A stretch of DNA of 9,275 nt, taken from positions 1-9,275 of the forward strand of contig DAHF01000113.1 in NCBI GenBank assembly GCA_002495845.1, given 5' to 3'. The notes under the pieces are model-generated. The model was not told the DNA's origin. It was given only the letters and a program-made list of their open reading frames with translations, and ran no database searches. The translations under genes and the position numbers were made by a program. The DNA is from Sulfolobus sp. UBA167. Lineage in GTDB: Archaea; Thermoproteota; Thermoprotei_A; Sulfolobales; Sulfolobaceae. This document shows, one piece after another, positions 6,574 to 9,275 of the stretch; within the stretch, counting starts at the first letter, position 1, and the number at the start of each line of letters is the position of its first letter.

Positions 6574-6600
6574 AGAGGAATCAAGCACTATTGACTAAAG

Positions 6601-6903
6601 ATGGAGCCTGTAGTAAGTAGACCTTATTATCATTTCGAGAATCCAAATAGGGTAGAAAAGGAGAAGACAGGAAGAGGGTTCAGCCTCGGAGAGATATCTA
6701 AGGCAGGTTTGAATAAGAGCGAAGTTAGGGTGTTGAACGTTAGAGTCGATGTAAGAAGGAAATCCGTGTATGACTCTAACGTTGAGGCTTTGAAGAAGAT
6801 CAAGGAAGAGGGAAAGGATAAACTGGAACAAGCAAAGAAGAAAAAGATGGAAAAGAACAAGAGAAAAGCCGAAAAAAGGAAGGCTACTGAGAAGAAGGCA
6901 TAA
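6601..6903 (+). CDS. rpl13e: 50S ribosomal protein eL13 (L13e)
   Basis: Component of the large ribosomal subunit, shared by crenarchaea and eukaryotes. The 100-aa protein opens with MEPVVSRPYYHFENPNR and then GRGFSLGEISKAGL (24-37). Next comes the conserved VLNVRVDVRRKS (44-55), close to the GIxVDKRRR pattern of L13e, then NVEALKKIKEE. Residues 72-100 are an almost purely Lys/Glu/Arg tail, longer than the basic core needs and probably rRNA-contacting. The ATG at 6601 agrees with the conserved N terminus and with a TATA box at 6562-6573. It is monocistronic, not in a ribosomal operon. Its last 20 bases overlap the end of the convergent dehydrogenase gene, so no separate terminator space exists between them. 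The family identification is confident. Confidence 0.88.
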   Translation: MEPVVSRPYYHFENPNRVEKEKTGRGFSLGEISKAGLNKSEVRVLNVRVDVRRKSVYDSNVEALKKIKEEGKDKLEQAKKKKMEKNKRKAEKRKATEKKA

Positions 6904-7894
6904 TCACTGCCCTTCCTATGATTTTGTCTTCTATTAAGTCATTTATCGCGTCATTTATTTCTTCCAACTTGTAAGGCACTGCCATCGTCTTGAACTTTCC
7001 TTCTTGATAGGACTTGATGACTCCCTCCATGTCATGAAGGCTACCGTAAAGTATACCCTTAACTCTCAGCCCCCTTAGGACTATCAACTGCTCTGGCACA
7101 TCCAAGTGGCCCCCGAACTCTCCGATCACCCTGAGCTCTCCTTCCCTTGAGAGTAACCACATTGAGTCTTGGAGCGTAGACTGTGATCCAACGAAGTCCA
7201 ATACGTAGTCGAACTTCTTTTGGCTGTAGGAGAACAGAGTCTGGGACATGTTCATGTTTTCCTTTCTCTTCATCATGACCGTGGGTATACCTATCTCTTC
7301 AGCCTTGGCTAACTTAGACGGATTCCTTCCCCCCATTATGACCTCGGCCCCGTTGCTCTTGAGTAGCTGCGCTGCGATCATAGCTACCGCTCCAGTTCCT
7401 ATTACAGCAACGGAGTCACCTTCTTGTATACCTTTCACTGCGTTGTAAGCTGTTATTCCCGCATCTGCTAACGGAGCTAGATGAACCGGATCCCCGTCAA
7501 CTTTGAACAAGTATTCCTCTGGAACGGATACGTACTCCGCAAATCCTCCATTCCTGTGGACCCCAATGACGTTGACCTTGTCACAGAACTGCGGTCTACC
7601 AGAGAGACAGTACCTGCATTTACCGCAGCCTATGCTACTGTACAAGAGAACTCTTTCTCCCTTCTTGAACTTCTTAGCGCCTTCGACTACATCTCCTACT
7701 ATCTCGTGACCTAAAATCACGGGAGTTGAGATCTGAAGGTCTCCACTCCACTCCCCGAGGAGTAAGTGTACGTCCCCGTGGCAGAGCCCCGCAGCTTTAA
7801 CCTTGAGTATAACTTCCCCTTCTCTCCTCTCAGGGTAAGGTACTTCCTCCAACGATAGTGGTTTCCCCTCTTCGCGGAAGACAGCTGCCTTCAT
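6884..7894 (-). CDS. Zinc-dependent medium-chain alcohol dehydrogenase (MDR family)
   Basis: Oxidises an alcohol or reduces an aldehyde/ketone with NAD(P)(H). Numbering is from the GTG at 7900 (338 aa). Catalytic zinc ligands are C40 (GLCHGD) and H65-E66 (GHE). The third is D146 (LADAGIT), where many relatives have Cys; Asp is used in Rhodococcus-type ADHs. The structural zinc site is intact: C92, C95, C98, C106. The Rossmann motif is GTGAVA (168-173), and strand 2 ends GGRNPSK (190-196) without the usual acidic residue, hinting at NADP(H). I prefer the ATG at 7894, which shares its A with the upstream gene's TGA stop and follows a GGTGGTG ribosome-binding sequence: translational coupling to the GS-like gene. 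The GTG codons at 7900 and 7897 are alternatives. The 3' end overlaps eL13. The substrate is unknown. Confidence 0.9.
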   Translation of the reverse strand: MKAAVFREEGKPLSLEEVPYPERREGEVILKVKAAGLCHGDVHLLLGEWSGDLQISTPVILGHEIVGDVVEGAKKFKKGERVLLYSSIGCGKCRYCLSGRPQFCDKVNVIGVHRNGGFAEYVSVPEEYLFKVDGDPVHLAPLADAGITAYNAVKGIQEGDSVAVIGTGAVAMIAAQLLKSNGAEVIMGGRNPSKLAKAEEIGIPTVMMKRKENMNMSQTLFSYSQKKFDYVLDFVGSQSTLQDSMWLLSREGELRVIGEFGGHLDVPEQLIVLRGLRVKGILYGSLHDMEGVIKSYQEGKFKTMAVPYKLEEINDAINDLIEDKIIGRAVIMPSSQ

Positions 7895-9180
7895 CACCAC
7901 CCAGCCTTAAGGTAAGTTTTATGTTCCCAAGGAGTTATTTCCCTTTCATATGCGTCTATTTCTGAGTTCTTTAGCTCAAGATATGCGTTAAGGATATCCT
8001 GTCCTAAAGAGTACATCATGTAACTGTCGTTTTCGAGTTTGGAAAGTGACTCGCCCAGAGTTGAAGGTAACTGGTTCGTATACGTGTTTACCTCTACCGT
8101 AAGCCCTCTCTTCAGTCCGTCTATCCCTGCGTATATCAAGGATGCAAGGAACAAATAGGAGTTAGTCAAGGGATCTGCCAGACGGAACTCCAAGCTCCTT
8201 GAATCCCTGAAGTTGCTCGGCACCCTTATCATGAAGTGTCTTTCACTGCCTACACCCGGGACGCTTGGAGTGAACACTTCTCTAAACCTCTTGTAGGAGT
8301 TCACCGTGGGCGCAGCGAATGCCATGATTGACTGCAGGTGCTCCATTATTCCTCCTAGGAAGGAGTAAGCCACGGAGCTGAACCCGTTCTTATCGTTGCC
8401 GTCGTAAAGCACATCCTTGCCGTCTAAGGAAGTCAGGGAGAAGTAGACGTCCATGCTGCTCCCTGGATATTCCTTGAAAGGCTTCGGCATGAAGGTGGAA
8501 TACATGTTGAAAATCCTGGTCGTGTCCCTTATGACTTCTCTGGCAGCTATCAACATATCTGAAGCTTCCATTGCATCATCTTTTACGAATGATACTTCGT
8601 ATTGTCCCGGACCGTAGTGTTTGTTTATGAGCTCTACTTGCACGCCAACGCCCTCAAGGTTCTTTATCATGTTCCTGAGGAAGTTCTGCTCCTCCATTAA
8701 TCCTTCAGGAGAGAAGGCCTTCGCGACGTCGGCTGGCTCCATAGTGCTTTCCTTCAAGAGGTAGAACGTAGGTTCAAACGCTACTTGTAGTCTGTATCCT
8801 AACTCCTCTAAAGCCTCTGTTGCCTTCTTAAGTACTGTTCTCGTGCAGAAAGGCGATGGACTTCCATCCGGCATGTTTATGAACGAAAGAACCCTAGCTG
8901 TTCTCTCCAAGTACGGTATTAAAACAAATGTACCTAGGTCTGGAATGGCTATCACATCTTCGTACTTTGACCTTATGGGTCTATCTTGGTAATCTAAAAG
9001 GAGCAAGCTCTCCGGGAATAGGACTCCTTTTAGTCCGTTTGATATTTCCTCGAACTCCGCTCTCCTAAGCGATCTAGCCCTAGTGTTACCTAGGACATCT
9101 ATGAACTCCACTCTAATGTAATCTATGTTACCGCTCTTTAACTGATCTAAAACGTCTCCTCTGGACAAGTTTGACACCAT
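7894..9180 (-). CDS. Divergent glutamine synthetase family protein (GS paralogue)
   Basis: A GS-fold ligase relative of 428 aa (ordinary GlnA is 440-475). The N-terminal beta-grasp-like part ([20 protein letters not shown], 19-38) and the catalytic-domain landmarks GPGQYE (190-195), IRVP (318-321), SLEFRLADP (329-337) and [16 protein letters not shown] (340-355) are clear. Several active-site residues differ from GlnA. By hand alignment, the ExE pair is E136-P-T138, the Glu before the GQxE motif is K187, the GSGMH histidine is D244, and the FDGS loop is FPES. E195, E331, R314, R319 and R333 remain. It probably does not make glutamine. A gamma-glutamyl-amine-type ligase, another carboxylate-amine ligase or a regulatory pseudo-enzyme are options. 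It is the first gene of an operon with the ADH, with which it shares one base, and has a TATA box at 9203-9210. Confidence 0.8.
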   Translation of the reverse strand: MVSNLSRGDVLDQLKSGNIDYIRVEFIDVLGNTRARSLRRAEFEEISNGLKGVLFPESLLLLDYQDRPIRSKYEDVIAIPDLGTFVLIPYLERTARVLSFINMPDGSPSPFCTRTVLKKATEALEELGYRLQVAFEPTFYLLKESTMEPADVAKAFSPEGLMEEQNFLRNMIKNLEGVGVQVELINKHYGPGQYEVSFVKDDAMEASDMLIAAREVIRDTTRIFNMYSTFMPKPFKEYPGSSMDVYFSLTSLDGKDVLYDGNDKNGFSSVAYSFLGGIMEHLQSIMAFAAPTVNSYKRFREVFTPSVPGVGSERHFMIRVPSNFRDSRSLEFRLADPLTNSYLFLASLIYAGIDGLKRGLTVEVNTYTNQLPSTLGESLSKLENDSYMMYSLGQDILNAYLELKNSEIDAYEREITPWEHKTYLKAGW

Positions 9181-9202
9181 TCGAGAGTTTGACTCTTAGT
9201 GT

Positions 9203-9210
9203 CTTAAAAA
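9203..9210 (-). promoter_or_regulatory. TATA box of the GS-like/ADH operon
   Basis: Read on the minus strand, TTTTTAAG is centred about 27 bases before the ATG at 9180, so the operon mRNA is probably leaderless. Only about 10 bases separate the box from the probable transposon end on its upstream side. Confidence 0.55.
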
Positions 9211-9220
9211 TGAATATGGA

Positions 9221-9275
9221 CAGTGAACTACCCCGCCCTCACGTGGCTTCCTGCTTCACGGCTCTACCTTGCCAG
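9221..9275 (-). mobile_element. Probable right end of an IS200/IS605-type TnpB element (reRNA/omega-RNA 3' part), partial
   Basis: Read on the minus strand, the window edge ends in GAAGC-AGGAAGCC, then GAGGGCGGGGTAGTTCAC. This closely recalls the GC-rich subterminal hairpin ends of archaeal IS605/IS1341-type elements. GTGAA (9223-9227) is inverted as TTCAC (9255-9259), with an inner GCC/GGC pair (9235-9237/9245-9247) around CACGTG. In such elements tnpB lies upstream of this end, which here would be beyond 9275 on the minus strand, and the end encodes the 3' part of the guide RNA. No tnpB is visible, so this rests on recognition of the terminal sequence. Confidence 0.5.

Noticed and set aside
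6595..6860. Minus-strand frames opposite eL13 (76-78 codons)
   Set aside because: They arise from the Lys-rich codons of eL13 read in reverse, giving Phe/Leu/Ser-rich nonsense. eL13 itself is recognisable.
1..9275. CRISPR array or complete insertion sequence
   Set aside because: No regularly spaced direct repeats were seen and no transposase gene lies within the window. Only a probable element end at the right edge is supported.

Overview
The window looks like chromosomal DNA of a thermoacidophilic crenarchaeon of the order Sulfolobales (Metallosphaera, Acidianus or Sulfolobus-like). The reasons are an eL13 (L13e) ribosomal protein, a Sulfolobus-type GH15 glycosidase, moderately AT-rich DNA with very AT-rich spacers, and archaeal TATA boxes that sit about 25-30 bases before the start codons, so that most genes appear leaderless. 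The genus is inferred, not proven. No rRNA, tRNA or CRISPR array was found.

Layout from left to right. Positions 58-1026 (-) encode a short NDH-2-like FAD/NAD(P)H oxidoreductase. A 270-base spacer holds its promoter and fragmentary ORF debris. Positions 1333-1989 (+) encode a small stand-alone protein with the motifs of archaeo-eukaryotic primases, followed by a hairpin/T-tract terminator. Positions 2154-4088 (-) encode a large polytopic membrane protein with a Met/His-rich outer loop and a C-terminal dicluster ferredoxin domain. An AT-rich divergent spacer separates it from a GH15 glucoamylase/trehalase-like enzyme (4379-6094, +). The 506-base gap after that holds two weak minus-strand small ORFs, an alternating purine-pyrimidine tract and the promoter of the eL13 gene (6601-6903, +). 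The last two genes form a translationally coupled minus-strand operon: a divergent glutamine synthetase paralogue (7894-9180) and a zinc-dependent MDR alcohol dehydrogenase (6884-7894), whose end overlaps the end of eL13. The final ~55 bases resemble the right end of an IS200/IS605-type TnpB element lying mostly outside the window.

Apart from the GS-like/ADH operon the genes are single transcription units with unrelated jobs: redox (58-1026, 2154-4088), nucleic acid (1333-1989), carbohydrate breakdown (4379-6094) and translation (6601-6903). The best candidates for undescribed biology are the small primase-like protein, the Met/His-loop Fe-S membrane protein, the GS paralogue that has lost several metal ligands, and the TnpB-type element end whose predicted guide side faces the GS-like promoter.
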